The translations under genes were made by a program, and so were the position numbers. This document shows positions 9,651-22,272 of a stretch of 64,000 nt of DNA, piece by piece; within the stretch, counting starts at the first letter, position 1; each line of letters opens with the position of its first letter. The notes under the pieces were generated by a model. The model searched no databases. It saw nothing but the letters and a program-made list of their open reading frames with translations, and was not told the DNA's origin. The stretch is taken from contig OY723259.1 of assembly GCA_963210315.1 (NCBI GenBank), positions 806,001 through 870,000 on the forward strand, read 5' to 3'. This DNA is from Rhynchopus euleeides. Lineage: Eukaryota; Euglenozoa; Diplonemea; Diplonemida; Diplonemidae.

Positions 9651-12600
9651 ACCCTCTATTCCCCCAGGCCTGATGAGCAATCCCCCCTGCCTCATGTTGT
9701 GACTTCCTTTCTACCTTGCACAAAACATCCCATTTGCCCCTTTTCTTCCTTCGAAAGTGTTGTGACTACCCCCCCTTCCCCACCCCTCGGGAGTGCCACT
9801 CCTCTGGTGGTTAAAAGTGACCCGCCGTTGTGCCTTCGGCATCTGTTGCGTGTGCCGTCGTATGCTTCCTATGCACTAGTTATAGCTATCCGGGGGCGGT
9901 CTGCTGTCGCACCAGTGGGCTGCCCCACCTCTGCACCCTCGGTTTTTAAGATGTTCACCACAGCGGAGAATGATCCCCTTCTCTGTGGCGATCGAGCCAA
10001 GCTGGACGAGGTTCGCCTTCGGGCGAAGGTCATGTGGGCGGACAAAAGGTGCCTGCTCCTGAGACTCATCAGCAACCTGTTTCTCCCTTCAAGCCCTCAA
10101 GACTCTTGGAGCGGCCTGACTATTTAGTGTCTTTGTCGCAGCAAGGGGGCGATATATACCGCTTTTTTATTGATTTCACGTGTCAGTGTTTGACTTTTTC
10201 GCAACTTCATTTCTTCCTTTTTCTCCCTCTCCAACCCCACCCGTGACACCACCAGGGTTTAGCTAGCCCTGGTCCGAGTATCCCCGGTTCTTCGCTGAAG
10301 AGACGCGGCCGGGGGGAGGGGTACGAAGAGTACGCGTCGAAACCGGTGTCACGTCGTGTTGGGGAATCCTTCGGGAGTGCGATACTGAAGGGGAGGTGCT
10401 ACTGCCCGTGCAGGGCGACACCGCCTTAAAACTTTATAACCACACACACACACACACACACACACACAAGCCCTCAAGACTCTTGAAGCGGCCTGACTAT
10501 TTAGTGTCTTCGTCGCAGCAAGGGGGCGATATATACCACCCTTTTTATTGATTTCACGTGTCAGTGTTTGACTTTTTCGCAACTTCATTTCTTCCTTTTT
10601 CTCCCTCTCCAACCCCACCCGTGACACCACCAGGGTTTAGCTAGCCCTGGTCCGATTATCCCCGGTTCTTCGCTGAAGAGACGCGGCCGGGGGGAGGGGT
10701 ACGAAGAGTACGCGTCGAAACCGGTGTCACGTCGTGTTGGGGAATCCTTCGGGAGTGCGATACTGAAGGGGAGGTGCTACTGCCCGTGCAGGGCGACACC
10801 GCCTTAAAACTTTATAACCACACACAAACCCTCTATTCCCCCAGGCCTGATGAGCAAACCCCCCTGCCCCATGTTGTGACTTCCTTTCTACCTTGCACAA
10901 AACATCCCATTTGCCCCTTTACTTCCTTCGAAAGTGTTGTGACTTCCCCCCTACCCCACCCCTCGGGAGTGCCACTCCTCTGGTGGTTAAAAGTGACCCG
11001 CCGTTGTGCCTTCGGCATCTGTTGCGTGTGCCGTCGTATTCTTCCTATGCACTAGTTATAGCTATCCGGGGGCGGTCTGCTGTCGCACCAGCGGGCTGCC
11101 CCACCTCTGCACCCTCGGTTTTTAAGATGTTCGCCACAGTGGAGAATGATCCCCTTCTCTGTGGCGATCGAGCCAAGCTGGACGAGGTTCGCCTTCGGGC
11201 GAAGGTCATGTGGGCGGACAAAAGGTGCCTGCTCCTGAGACTCATCAGCAACCTGCTTCTTCCTTCAAGCCCTCAAGACTCTTGAAGCGGCCTGACTATT
11301 TAGTGTCTACGTCGCAGCAAGGGGGCGATATATACCACCCTTTTTATTGATTTCACGTGTCAGTGTTTGACTCTTTCGCAACTTCATTTCTTCCTTTTTC
11401 TCCCTCTCCAACCCCACCCGTGACACCACCAGGGTTTAGCTAGCCCTGGTCCGATTATCCCCGGTTCTTCGCTGAAGAGACGCGGCCGGGGGGAGGGGTA
11501 CGAAGAGTACGCGTCGAAACCGGTGTCACGTCGTGTTGGGGAATCCTTCGGGAGTGCGATACTGAAGGGGAGGTGCTACTGCCCGTGCAGGGCGACACCG
11601 CCTTAAAACTTTATAACCACACACAAACCCTCTATTCCCCCAGGCCTGATGAGCAAACCCCCCTGCCCCATGTTGTGACTTCCTTTCTACCTTGCACAAA
11701 ACATCCCATTTGCCCCTTTACTTCCTTCGAAAGTGTTGTGACTTCCCCCCTACCCCACCCCTCGGGAGTGCCACTCCTCTGGTGGTTAAAAGTGACCCGC
11801 CGTTGTGCCTTCGGCATCTGTTGCGTGTGCCGTCGTATTCTTCCTATGCACTAGTTATAGCTATCCGGGGGCGGTCTGCTGTCGCACCAGCGGGCTGCCC
11901 CACCTCTGCACCCTCGGTTTTTAAGATGTTCGCCACAGTGGAGAATGATCCCCTTCTCTGTGGCGATCGAGCCAAGCTGGACGAGGTTCGCCTTCGGGCG
12001 AAGGTCATGTGGGCGGACAAAAGGTGCCTGCTCCTGAGACTCATCAGCAACCTGCTTCTTCCTTCAAGCCCTCAAGACTCTTGAAGCGGCCTGACTATTT
12101 AGTGTCTACGTCGCAGCAAGGGGGCGATATATACCACCCTTTTTATTGATTTCACGTGTCAGTGTTTGACTCTTTCGCAACTTCATTTCTTCCTTTTTCT
12201 CCCTCTCCAACCCCACCCGTGACACCACCAGGGTTTAGCTAGCCCTGGTCCGATTATCCCCGGTTCTTCGCTGAAGAGACGCGGCCGGGGGGAGGGGTAC
12301 GAAGAGTACGCGTCGAAACCGGTGTCACGTCGTGTTGGGGAATCCTTCGGGAGTGCGATACTGAAGGGGAGGTGCTACTGCCCGTGCAGGGCGACACCGC
12401 CTTAAAACTTTATAACCACACACACACACACAAGCCCTCAAGACTCTTGAAGCGGCCTGACTATTTAGTGTCTTCGTCGCAGCAAGGGGGCGATATATAC
12501 CACCCTTTTTATTGATTTCACGTGTCAGTGTTTGACTTTGTCGCAACTTCATTTCTTCCTTTTTCTCCCTCTCCAACCCCACCCGTGACACCACCAGGGT

Positions 12601-14759
12601 TTAGCTAGCCCTGGTCCGATTATCCCCGGTTCTTCGCTGAAGAGACGCGGCCGGGGGGAGGGGTACGAAGAGTACGCGTCGAAACCGGTGTCACGTCGTG
12701 TTGGGGAATCCTTCGGGAGTGCGATACTGAAGGGGAGGTGCTACTGCCCGTGCAGGGCGACACCGCCTTAAAACTTTATAACCACACACAAACCCTCTAT
12801 TCCCCCAGGCCTGATGAGCAATCCCCCCTGCCTCATGTTGTGACTTCCTTTCTACCTTGCACAAAACATCCCATTTGCCCCTTTACTTCCTTCGAAAGTG
12901 TTGTGACTACCCCCCCTTCCCCACCCCTCGGGAGTGCCACTCCTCTGGTGGTTAAAAGTGACCCGCCGTTGTGCCTTCGGCATCTGTTGCGTGTGCCGTC
13001 GCATTCTTCCTATGCACTAGTTATAGCTATCCGGGGGCGGCCTGCTGTCGCACCAGTGGGCTGCCCCACCTCTGCACCCTCGGTTTTAAGATGTTCACCA
13101 CAGCGGAGAATGATCCCCTTCTCTGTGGCGATCGAGCCAAGCTGGACGAGGTTCGCCTTCGGGCGAAGGTCATGTGGGCGGACAAAAGGTGCCTGCTCCT
13201 GAGACTCATCAGCAACCTGTTTCTTCCTTCAAGCCCTCAAGACTCTTGAAGCGGCCTGACTATTTAGTGTCTTCGTCGCAGCAAGGGGGCGATATATACC
13301 ACCCTTTTTATTGATTTCACGTGTCAGTGTTTGACTTTTTCGCAACTTCATTTCTTCCTTTTTCTCCCTCTCCAACCCCACCCGTGACACCACCAGGGTT
13401 TAGCTAGCCCTGGTCCGATTATCCCCGGTTCTTCGCTGAAGAGACGCGGCCGGGGGGAGGGGTACGAAGAGTACGCGTCGAAACCGGTGTCACGTCGTGT
13501 TGGGGAATCCTTCGGGAGTGCGATACTGAAGGGGAGGTGCTACTGCCCGTGCAGGGCGACACCGCCTTAAAACTTTATAACCACACACACACACACACAC
13601 ACACACACAAGCCCTCAAGACTCTTGAAGCGGCCTGACTATTTAGTGTCTACGTCGCAGCAAGGGGGCGATATATACCACCCTTTTTATTGATTTCACGT
13701 GTCAGTGTTTGACTCTTTCGCAACTTCATTTCTTCCTTTTTCTCCCTCTCCAACCCCACCCGTGACACCACCAGGGTTTAGCTAGCCCTGGTCCGATTAT
13801 CCCCGGTTCTTCGCTGAAGAGACGCGGCCGGGGGGAGGGGTACGAAGAGTACGCGTCGAAACCGGTGTCACGTCGTGTTGGGGAATCCTTCGGGAGTGCG
13901 ATACTGAAGGGGAGGTGCTACTGCCCGTGCAGGGCGACACCGCCTTAAAACTTTATAACCACACACAAACCCTCAAAATCCCCCAGGCCTGATGAGCAAA
14001 CCCCCCTGCCCCATGTTGTGATTTCCTTTCTACCTTGCACAAAACATCCCATTTGCCCCTTTTCTTCCTTCGAAAGTGTTGTGACTACCCCCCCTTCCCC
14101 ACCCCTCGGGAGTGCCACTCCTCTGGTGGTTAAAAGTGACCCGCCGTTGTGCCTTCGGCATCTGTTGCGTGTGCCGTCGTATGCTTCCTATGCACTAGTT
14201 ATAGCTATCCGGGGGCGGTCTGCTGTCGCACCAGTGGGCTGCCCCACCTCTGCACCCTCGGTTTTTAAGATGTTCACCACAGCGGAGAATGATCCCCTTC
14301 TCTGTGGCGATCGAGCCAAGCTGGACGAGGTTCGCCTTCGGGCGAAGGTCATGTGGACGGACAAAAGGTGCCTGCTCCTGAGACTCATCAGCAACCTGTT
14401 TCTTCCTTCAAGCCCTCAAGACTCTTGAAGCGGCCTGACTATTTAGTGTCTTCGTCGCAGCAAGGGGGCGATATATACCACCCTTTTTATTGATTTCACG
14501 TGTCAGTGTTTGACTTTTTCGCAACTTCATTTCTTCCTTTTTCTCCCTCTCCAACCCCACCCGTGACACCACCAGGGTTTAGCTAGCCCTGGTCCGATTA
14601 TCCCCGGTTCTTCGCTGAAGAGACGCGGCCGGGGGGAGGGGTACGAAGAGTACGCGTCGAAACCGGTGTCACGTCGTGTTGGGGAATCCTTCGGGAGTGC
14701 GATACTGAAGGGGAGGTGCTACTGCCCGTGCAGGGCGACACCGCCTTAAAACTTTATAA

Positions 14760-14793
<34 letters not shown>

Positions 14794-15962
14794 GCCCTCA
14801 AGACTCTTGAAGCGGCCTGACTATTTAGTGTCTACGTCGCAGCAAGGGGGCGATATATACCACCCTTTTTATTGATTTCACGTGTCAGTGTTTGACTCTT
14901 TCGCAACTTCATTTCTTCCTTTTTCTCCCTCTCCAACCCCACCCGTGACACCACCAGGGTTTAGCTAGCCCTGGTCCGATTATCCCCGGTTCTTCGCTGA
15001 AGAGACGCGGCCGGGGGGAGGGGTACGAAGAGTACGCGTCGAAACCGGTGTCACGTCGTGTTGGGGAATCCTTCGGGAGTGCGATACTGAAGGGGAGGTG
15101 CTACTGCCCGTGCAGGGCGACACCGCCTTAAAACTTTATAACCACACACAACCCCTCAAAATCCCCCAGGCCTGATGAGCAAACCCCCCTGCCCCATGTT
15201 GTGATTTCCTTTCTACCTTGCACAAAACATCCCATTTGCCCCTTTTCTTCCTTCGAAAGTGTTGTGACTACCCCCCCTTCCCCACCCCTCGGGAGTGCCA
15301 CTCCTCTGGTGGTTAAAAGTGACCCGCCGTTGTGCCTTCGGCATCTGTTGCGTGTGCCGTCGTATGCTTCCTATGCACTAGTTATAGCTATCCGGGGGCG
15401 GTCTGCTGTCGCACCAGTGGGCTGCCCCACCTCTGCACCCTCGGTTTTTAAGATGTTCACCACAGCGGAGAATGATCCCCTTCTCTGTGGCGATCGAGCC
15501 AAGCTGGACGAGGTTCGCCTTCGGGCGAAGGTCATGTGGGCGGACAAAAGGTGCCTGCTCCTGAGGCTCATCAGGAACCTGTTTCTACCTTCAAGCCCTC
15601 AAGACTCTTGAAGCGGCCTGACTATTTAGTGTCTTCGTCGCAGCAAGGGGGCGATATATACCGCCTTTTTTATTGATTTCACGTGTCAGTGTTTGACTTT
15701 TTCGCAACTTTATTTCTTCCTTTTCTCCCTCTCCAACCCCACCCGTGACACCACCAGGGTTTAGCTAGCCCTGGTCCGATTATCCCCGGTTCTTCGCTGA
15801 AGAGACGCGGCCGGGGGGAGGGGTACGAAGAGTACGCGTCGAAACCGGTGTCACGTCGTGTTGGGGAATCCTTCGGGAGTGCGATACTGAAGGGGAGGTG
15901 CTACTGCCCGTGCAGGGCGACACCGCCTTAAAACTTTCTAACCACACACACACACACACACC

Positions 15963-16349
15963 GGCCTCGAACTCGAAGTCGGCACGCCCTCCTGCCTCTC
16001 TCTCTCTCTCTTTCAAGTGCCGAAGCTCCAGCCAAAAGCGGAACGGCACAAACACACCACCACCACCACCCGCCACTCTCATCTCTCTCTCTTTGTATGG
16101 TTAAAGTGTGAAATCACCCTCCCCCCCCGTAATGGGAGTAGCTCCACACACAGGCCCCACCCCACCCTACCCCACCCCTCACACTCACTCTTCTATGAAT
16201 GCGTCACACCGTGGCCTGTGTGTCGGTTAGATCATACTCGCAAGCTTCCGTGTCCACGCCGCATCGTTGAATGTCGGCGCAATGCTGTGGCGGGTTGTGT
16301 ATTGTGGAGAGCAGAAGATGGATGATGTGGTTTCGCATAACATTGGTAC
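15963..16349. other. Intergenic between the array and the membrane protein gene
   Basis: About 390 bp with a CT-rich run (near 15995-16012) and C-rich stretches. It would hold the 3' UTR of the minus-strand gene starting at 20530. No separate gene is seen. Confidence 0.6.
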
Positions 16350-19300
16350 TTAAAAACCCTGGCGTGCCCTGCAGTATTGTGGAACAGGGGTCACGGATAT
16401 CCTGAGGGAGATGATATCCGGCAGTGACGTTTCCGCCGTGCAGACACTCGGCACATGCCCCTCCCCACCCCCAACCCCCACGCGTGCTGCAGGGCATACC
16501 ATGCGATCAGGCTCATGATGACTGTCAGGCGGACGCCCTCTGTGCCCGCGACAATGAAGAGGAAGGCAGACAGGCCGACAATGAAGTAGTCGGTGCCGCC
16601 CTGCTTGCGGCGGGACTTGGAGTCGATCCACAGGTCGTAGGTGGCGGATGCCCCGATGGCAAACGCCAGCATGAAGATGGTCAACTGGAAGGCAAAGCTC
16701 ACCGGCGAGCGGTTCAGCAGCGTCGGCAGCTCGCTCACCGCGACGCGGTATGTCAGCGAGATGAGCGACGCCACCATCGGCGGCACATAGCGGCACATCT
16801 GCTCGGGATCGCTGATGCGGTTGATCATCCACCCGTCATCATGCATCAGCAGCAGCAGTGCAGATGCCATCACCGGGAACCCAGGTCCGGTGCTGCCCAC
16901 GTCAGACCGCAGGATCAGGATCGAGACATACGCCTGCACCACACAGATGTTGCCCAGCAGACCGAAGTGCGTCCCATCCCCGATGTTGTCACGCAGGGAG
17001 TCCATCCGCGACACGTTGCGCGGGCGCAGCACAGGGCGGTCCGACAGCTTGAGCTTGATGAGGGCGGCAAGGATCAGGTTGAGCCCGATGGAGAGGGAGA
17101 GGATCGCGTTCTGCCGCAGGTTGGCAACCTCGAACTGCATGTTGCGGTCGAAAGCCTCGGGGATGCGCCACTGCACATCGAACAGTGCAGCGAGGAGGGT
17201 CAGGAGCGCGCCGGTGTACAGCCCCCACACGGCGTTGGACTCTTCCTTCTGCGCGTTGGCGTTGTAGTGGGTGAAGTCGATGCACAGCACGACCAGCACG
17301 AACACCAGCGACACGAGGAGGTAGCTGTGGAAGGTGGCGTAGGGGATGAACAGTGCTGTGAAGCTGACGCCGCTCCCGACGCTGACGGCGCCCCACCATG
17401 CGATGCGGACCGCCGTCGTGTCGGGGAGGACAACTGCGTTAAGCAGCGTGGCACCCACAGCCCCGATGGAGAGGACACCGACGTAGCCAGCCCAGGCAGG
17501 CGCCTCGTAGATGTCGATCTCGGTGGACTCCTCGCCCGTCCCCTCCAGCACAGGGTCCAGCAGCGCAATGAGGGCGCCTGCCAGGAGGAAGCCGTGGCAG
17601 ATCTTCATCGGCTGCGAGTGGCTGCGGGGCAGCAGGTTCGCCATCGGGAGCTGCAGCAGTCTGTGTGGAGGGGTGGTGGCGGTGGCGGTGGTGGTGGTGG
17701 TGGTGGCAAAACAATTTGCAGCATCGGACAATAGTCCGTCTGTCTCTGGGGGGAGCAGGGATCATGGCACAGCCCTCTGGCGAGCAGCACGCTTGAGGCA
17801 TACCCAGCGTAGAGGATGCACAGCCCCAGGAGGCGTCCGATCTTGATCTCCGGAGGGTCGCCTGTCAGCAGCTCCAGAAGCGCGAGGACAATGGAGTGGC
17901 GTGAGGCGAAGGCGATGGCGACGCTGCAGAAGACGTTGACACCCGCAAGGTTGGCGGTTGTCGAGCGGCGCTTCTTCTCCTTCTTCTCGTAGTGCAGCAG
18001 GGTTGCGTTGGCCACCAGGATCACGACAAAGAGGAATGTCGCGAACAGCGTGTAGGACCCGTAGTCGTAGTCGTGCAGCTCCGAGCCAGGGGCAGGGAGT
18101 GTTGTGCACATCCAGAAGAGGTAGGCCTTGGCAACGTACATCCCTTGCAGGACCTGTGGTGGTGGGGTTGAGATAGGTGGGGGGTGTGGGAGGGGGTGGT
18201 GGTGGTGGTCTCCTGCATCTCCTTGCCTGGTGTATCGCAAGGAATCCCCAGAATCCTGATCCAGAGCGACGGGATGTGTGCGGGACAAAATATATATTTT
18301 ACTGGGTGTTGTGAGGGCGGCTCCCAAAACAGTCTGCCAATGAAACGGGAAAACAAACGCGCGAAAGAACGTGGCACATACCGCAGCCTGCGCACGGGAG
18401 ATCTTCTTGTTGTCCTCCATCGTGTTGACGAAGTAGAGCCCCCAGAGCGACGTCCCGAACACCGCTACCGCGGGGTACAGGTTCTCCGGTTGCGAGTAGA
18501 GGATGTGCTCGACAATGGTCAGCGCGCACACCTGAGACGGGGGGCGGCGGGGCAGTGGTGGTGGCTGGGGGGCAGAAGCTGACACCAAGGCGCATGGGGG
18601 ACACACAACACCCAGCACCACCCGCACACCCACCCCAGAGGGCATCACGCATACCTGCTGGATCAAGCTGATGTAGAAGGGCGCGGTGCCGTGGTTGAGC
18701 CCCAGCGGGAAGATGACGCTCTGGATCAGGAACAGCCACAGAATGTACACAGAGAGTCTGTAGTGGGATGGGGTGGTGGGTGGTGGTGGTGGCGCGGAAA
18801 TAACGAAGAATCTGCCGCCATCAGCAAATAAGTCGCAGCGAGAGAGCTCTCTGGTGGTTGTGAAAAACACACACACACACACACACAACACTGACGACAA
18901 CAATACGCACAGCCCAAAGCGTCGGGCACACTTGGCGCGGCGGGACATACTGCGGAAGGGAGATCTTCTCAGCGCCACCCAAGATCGTCAGGTCCATCAC
19001 GAGGAACGAGAAGCTCTGGTACATCCACCATGTCAGCGAGATGAAGGCGACCAGCGCGAAGATCAGATAGTTGTTGACATTCTTCGGCTCCAGGCAGAAG
19101 GACGTGAGGCAGGCAGAGGACAGCGCGGAACACGTCACGATGAAGGGCGGCATCCCCGCTGCGTAGGTGAAGGCAACCGCCGCCACAATCATGCACACCA
19201 TCACGGCGGTCCACTTCACGGCACGGTCGAAACCGGTCTGCTTCGACTGTGCGAGATCCGTCCCGAAATACAGCACCGCACTGGCGAAATACGCAGACAC

Positions 19301-20530
19301 GGAAATGAGGATCACGTTGAACGGAGGCCTCACGCCCGAGAAGAGGTGTGCGAACCTCCCAAACGCGACACGGTAGATCAGCCAATGCAGCACGGCGAGG
19401 TAGGACCCGGCAAGGATGACCTTCCGCACCGTGTGGAGCTGCAGGATGTCATCCTTCGCCGTCTTATCAGGGCTGCACGCATTGTTGTAGAGAAACCACA
19501 GGTTCCGCTCCGGCTTGTAGAACAGATACAGCGCCGGGATCGCAACCAGCGTCACAATCGTGAGCAGGTTGAGCGAGGTCAGAATATCCTTGTGGTTGAT
19601 CACGATGTGGAGGTAGCTCGGCGCCAACAGGGTCAGCGCCGTGAAGATAAACGCCTCAAGCTTCCCGTTGATAAACTCCTCCGGCTTCGCCGCAGGGGTC
19701 AACGCCTCCTTGAACGCACTCTTCCTCAGCGTATAAAACGAGCTGTGCAGCAGGCACATGATCCCCGCCAGCCCAATCGGGGCCATCTGCGACCCCATGA
19801 AGCTGACGAACCCGGAGAAGATGAGCGGGAGGCAGACAAGCGGGGAAAGGCCCAACAGCATCCGCTCCGATGCGAGGGCGAGCTCGGGGTTCTGCAGCTG
19901 CAGCCATTTGAACTGAACTGTCGCACAGACGGCGAGGAGGAGGAGGTACAGCGTGATGTCCAACACGATGAAGGCGTTGAGCCACGATGAGAGGAGCAGG
20001 CGTGTGTTCGAGAGGTAGAGCCCGACCCACACAGCGCAGACGCAGATCCATACGCTTGCGAGGGCGGACTTCCGCTGGTTCATATAGTCCAGGGAGTAGG
20101 TCGCCACCATACCCACCAGGAGGGTGGTCAGGACGTTCTTCCCACTCAGAGCCAGAACCGGAAGGAGGCAGGCCAGGAAGAGAACACTCAGCTCTGGGAT
20201 GAAGGTGATGTAGCCTCCGGTGAATTCCAGCTTGAATCCACCGAGGGAACCGCCCCGGTCGCTCCCGCTCCGGCAGAGGAATGCCTCACTGTGCCCGCCA
20301 GGGCCCGGGCGGCGGTGCGCCGTGCGGCTGTTGAGGTGGGCATCCTGATCGTCGGTTTTGTGCGCCTTGCCCTCCACAGCGGTTTGCCCCATATATTCCT
20401 TCTGGGCGTGTTCCAGGTGGTAGAAAGCCTGGGTGACCTGCTGTGTCAGGATTTTCCTCTCCTGGTCGTCATCGACCTGCTGCTGCGGTTGCGCCCGCAG
20501 CACCGGCGGCGGCCCACCAGGCGTGGCCAT
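16350..20530 (-). CDS. Large polytopic membrane protein, six exons, about 1,131 aa, family not recognised
   Basis: Exons on the minus strand are 18951-20530, 18655-18757, 18382-18531, 17804-18153, 16500-17660 and 16350-16401. They total 3,396 nt, a whole number of codons. Four junctions were fixed by reading frame and hydrophobic continuity. All donors read GTATGT or GTATGC and all acceptors end CAG. The fifth intron (16402-16499) is less certain: without it the frame runs on to a stop at 16391. The start at 20530 gives a hydrophilic N-terminus of about 115 residues with QQQ and charged segments. The rest is almost wholly hydrophobic, with more than 20 likely membrane spans separated by short loops. 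No catalytic motif, transporter signature or repeat is obvious. Upstream, a pyrimidine-rich stretch ending CAG (about 20545-20590) could serve as a 5' or trans-splice acceptor. Role unknown: a transporter, channel or scaffold of the membrane are all possible. Confidence 0.75.
16402..16499 (-). other. Probable intron 5 of the polytopic membrane protein gene
   Basis: Donor GTATGCC, acceptor TCTCCCTCAG. It joins TG to G (Trp), and the last exon then gives a short tail ending ...ARQGF before TAA at 16350. It is proposed because the donor matches the other four introns. Reading through it gives a different tail ending at 16391. Confidence 0.55.
17661..17803 (-). other. Intron 4 of the polytopic membrane protein gene
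   Basis: Donor GTATGCC, acceptor CTCCACACAG. It joins GG to A, giving ...CILYAGLLQLPM. The intron holds a GGT/ACC-rich simple repeat near 17680-17705. Confidence 0.75.
18154..18381 (-). other. Intron 3 of the polytopic membrane protein gene
   Basis: Donor GTATGTGC, acceptor CCACCACAG, phase 0. It joins ...SRAQAA to VLQGMYVAK. Confidence 0.8.
18532..18654 (-). other. Intron 2 of the polytopic membrane protein gene
   Basis: Donor GTATGC, acceptor GTCTCAG, phase 0. It joins ...SLIQQ to VCALT. Confidence 0.8.
18758..18950 (-). other. Intron 1 of the polytopic membrane protein gene
   Basis: Donor GTATGTCC, acceptor CCCACTACAG. It joins CA to A and restores ...LPQLSVYILW in a hydrophobic segment. 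Contains an (AC)n tract. Confidence 0.8.
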
Positions 20531-22272
20531 CCTTCACACAAAACGCTGCGGCCCGAAGAAGCAATAAAAAAGGAGAGCAGGGGAAGGTGGCGGGGGGGGC
20601 AGGGGCTTACCCCTGTGCCCCCCCCGCACGACCCACGCCCCACCCCCACGCGGGGCGGGTGTGTGTGTGGGGGGGGTGGTGGGGGGTGGTGGGTGCTGCC
20701 CTCACGACCCCCACCCCACGCCCTCTGGTTGGTGGCACGGTGACACCCGCTTCTCCCCTCGCTTTCGGCGGCTGGGCGTGTGTTTGTGTGTGTGTGCCTG
20801 CAGGGGGGTGGGTGGGGTTGTTATGTGCGCAAAGGGGTGTTGTGTCGATAAATGGACTCCTGTGGCGGAAGCGGCGTCTGGAGTGTGTGTGTGTGTGTTC
20901 CATCTGTGGCTGTGGTGAAGAGGGGGTAGGCGGGCGGGGGTCGAGGCGGCTCCTTTATCCTGTTTGACATTCATTCATTTCCTTCTCTCAGGGTGGTTTG
21001 ATTCGGCCTGAGTTGTGCGGTTCGCGCGAGCGTGGCCCTGCAGACAATGTGTCTGCTGCCACACCACACGCACCCGCCTTCAGGTGGTTTGTAGATGCAT
21101 GTATCGAGATGCAGAGATGTTGCGCCGGCACCAGTGACCGCAACAGAAAGGAAGCCAGTTCGATCAGAGAGATCGGGACTGGCAGGACGGATCCATCAGG
21201 CGATGGATAGACATGGCGTAGGTGTTGAAATGTGTGCAGGCACAAGGTGCCTGCGGTGTTCCTCTTCCCCTTCATCAATTGTACTTTCTTGATCTGCAAC
21301 AAAGATTGCTGTGACAACGCGCGGAAAAGACATGCGGTACGAGCGCCCACCCGATCAGGGGCAGAAAACGCAACATACCGGCATGTGCGACGTGCCTGCG
21401 CTTGCACTTGCCTGCGCAGGCAGTTCCAACAAAAAAGCCCCACCCGCCAGGGCATCGGGACACAAACTCCCAGGGGCTTCGGAATCAACCGCGAATGTGT
21501 GTGCGACCCCGAGAGCGGGGGCAACATGTCGCGGCTTGTCCATAGCACCCCGGGACGGGTTGGGATTCCTGCCGACACAAAACAAAGCAAATGTAAAAAG
21601 TAAAGGCAATATAGCAGCCAGGGCAGCCGGGGAGGAGACACAGCAGGTACGAGCAGCCAGAAGAGGGGGTGCGGATAGCGCGCAGGACGCGCTCGTGCGC
21701 AGTGGGGGTGCGTGGGGTGGCGGAGAGAGAATGGGCATGCGTGCGTCCGATCGGTGTGGTGTGGTGGGTGTGTGCGCAAGCGCAGGCCACCCTTGCCTCA
21801 GGGTTGCGGTTGCAACCCAGCACACAAACACACAACCGGCCGCAGCAGTGCTCTGAGATCTCTTCTTCCCTACCCACGGCGGCCCACCGCGCAGCCGGGT
21901 TCCGGTCCCCCCCTGCCAAGCTAGGATGCTCGTCCCGTTCGTCCGCCCGCAGGCACGCCTGCCCCGCCACACGCACGCACAGGGGGGCGTGCGTGGGAGG
22001 GGGGGTTCCGTCTCCTACACAGCAGCACGGAACCAGCAGAAAACTGGAATTGATGAGGTAGATTGGGGGATTGCAGTGAAGGTGGAAAAGTGACAATGAA
22101 CGCCAAAACCAACGCCAAAGTGAAGGCGAAAGCGGGGAAACGGGGGCAGTGAAAAGAGGCAGGTATGATTTTGCCTGAAACTGAAGACTGAAAATATTTG
22201 ATTGTGTGAAAACGCAAGGAATCTGCGACACGTGTAGTCGGCAATGAAGGAGGGGGGCTCATAGGGCAGCCC
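20531..22272. other. Intergenic, 1.7 kb, no gene seen
   Basis: G/T-rich simple sequence near 20650-20900, then mixed sequence. Frames covering 20988-22231 overlap in several registers, lack domains and have no intron-like joins. It should contain the 5' region of the gene ending at 20530 and the 3' UTR of the tyrosinase gene. Confidence 0.55.

Larger units (their letters stand above)
9293..15962 (+). repeat. Tandem array of 11 SINE-like units (6 long, 5 short)
   Basis: Units start with AAGCCCTCAAGACTCTTG at 9293, 10092, 10468, 11267, 12066, 12432, 13231, 13609, 14410, 14792 and 15593. Intervals are 799, 376, 799, 799, 366, 799, 378, 801, 382 and 801 bp, and the last unit ends at about 15962. 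Every unit has a core of about 355 bp holding a TATATA box-like stretch, a pyrimidine-rich part and at least four hairpins. Short units end in (AC)n of variable length. Long units have about 440 bp inserted after ACCACACAC, a segment starting near CCCCCAGGCCTGATGAGC. Copies are nearly identical, so the array is young or homogenised. Open frames inside it (for example 9597-10127) repeat with the units, change length with single-base differences and show no domain, so I do not call genes. Strand is given as the direction of the putative structured RNA. Confidence 0.9.

Noticed and set aside
10846..10945. Second possible hammerhead core at CTGATGAGC in the long-unit insert, with CGAAAG about 80 nt later
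   Set aside because: The bases after CTGATGA and before GAAA do not pair beyond the first position, and no cleavage triplet follows in place.
9597..15611. Repeated open frames of 61-176 codons in the tandem array
   Set aside because: They recur with the repeat unit, change length through single-base differences, are found on both strands and have no domain. The sequence is better explained by RNA hairpins.
9293..15962. Array as spliced leader, 5S rRNA or snRNA genes
   Set aside because: I could not find a leader exon with a GT donor, an Sm site in context, or 5S-like sequence.
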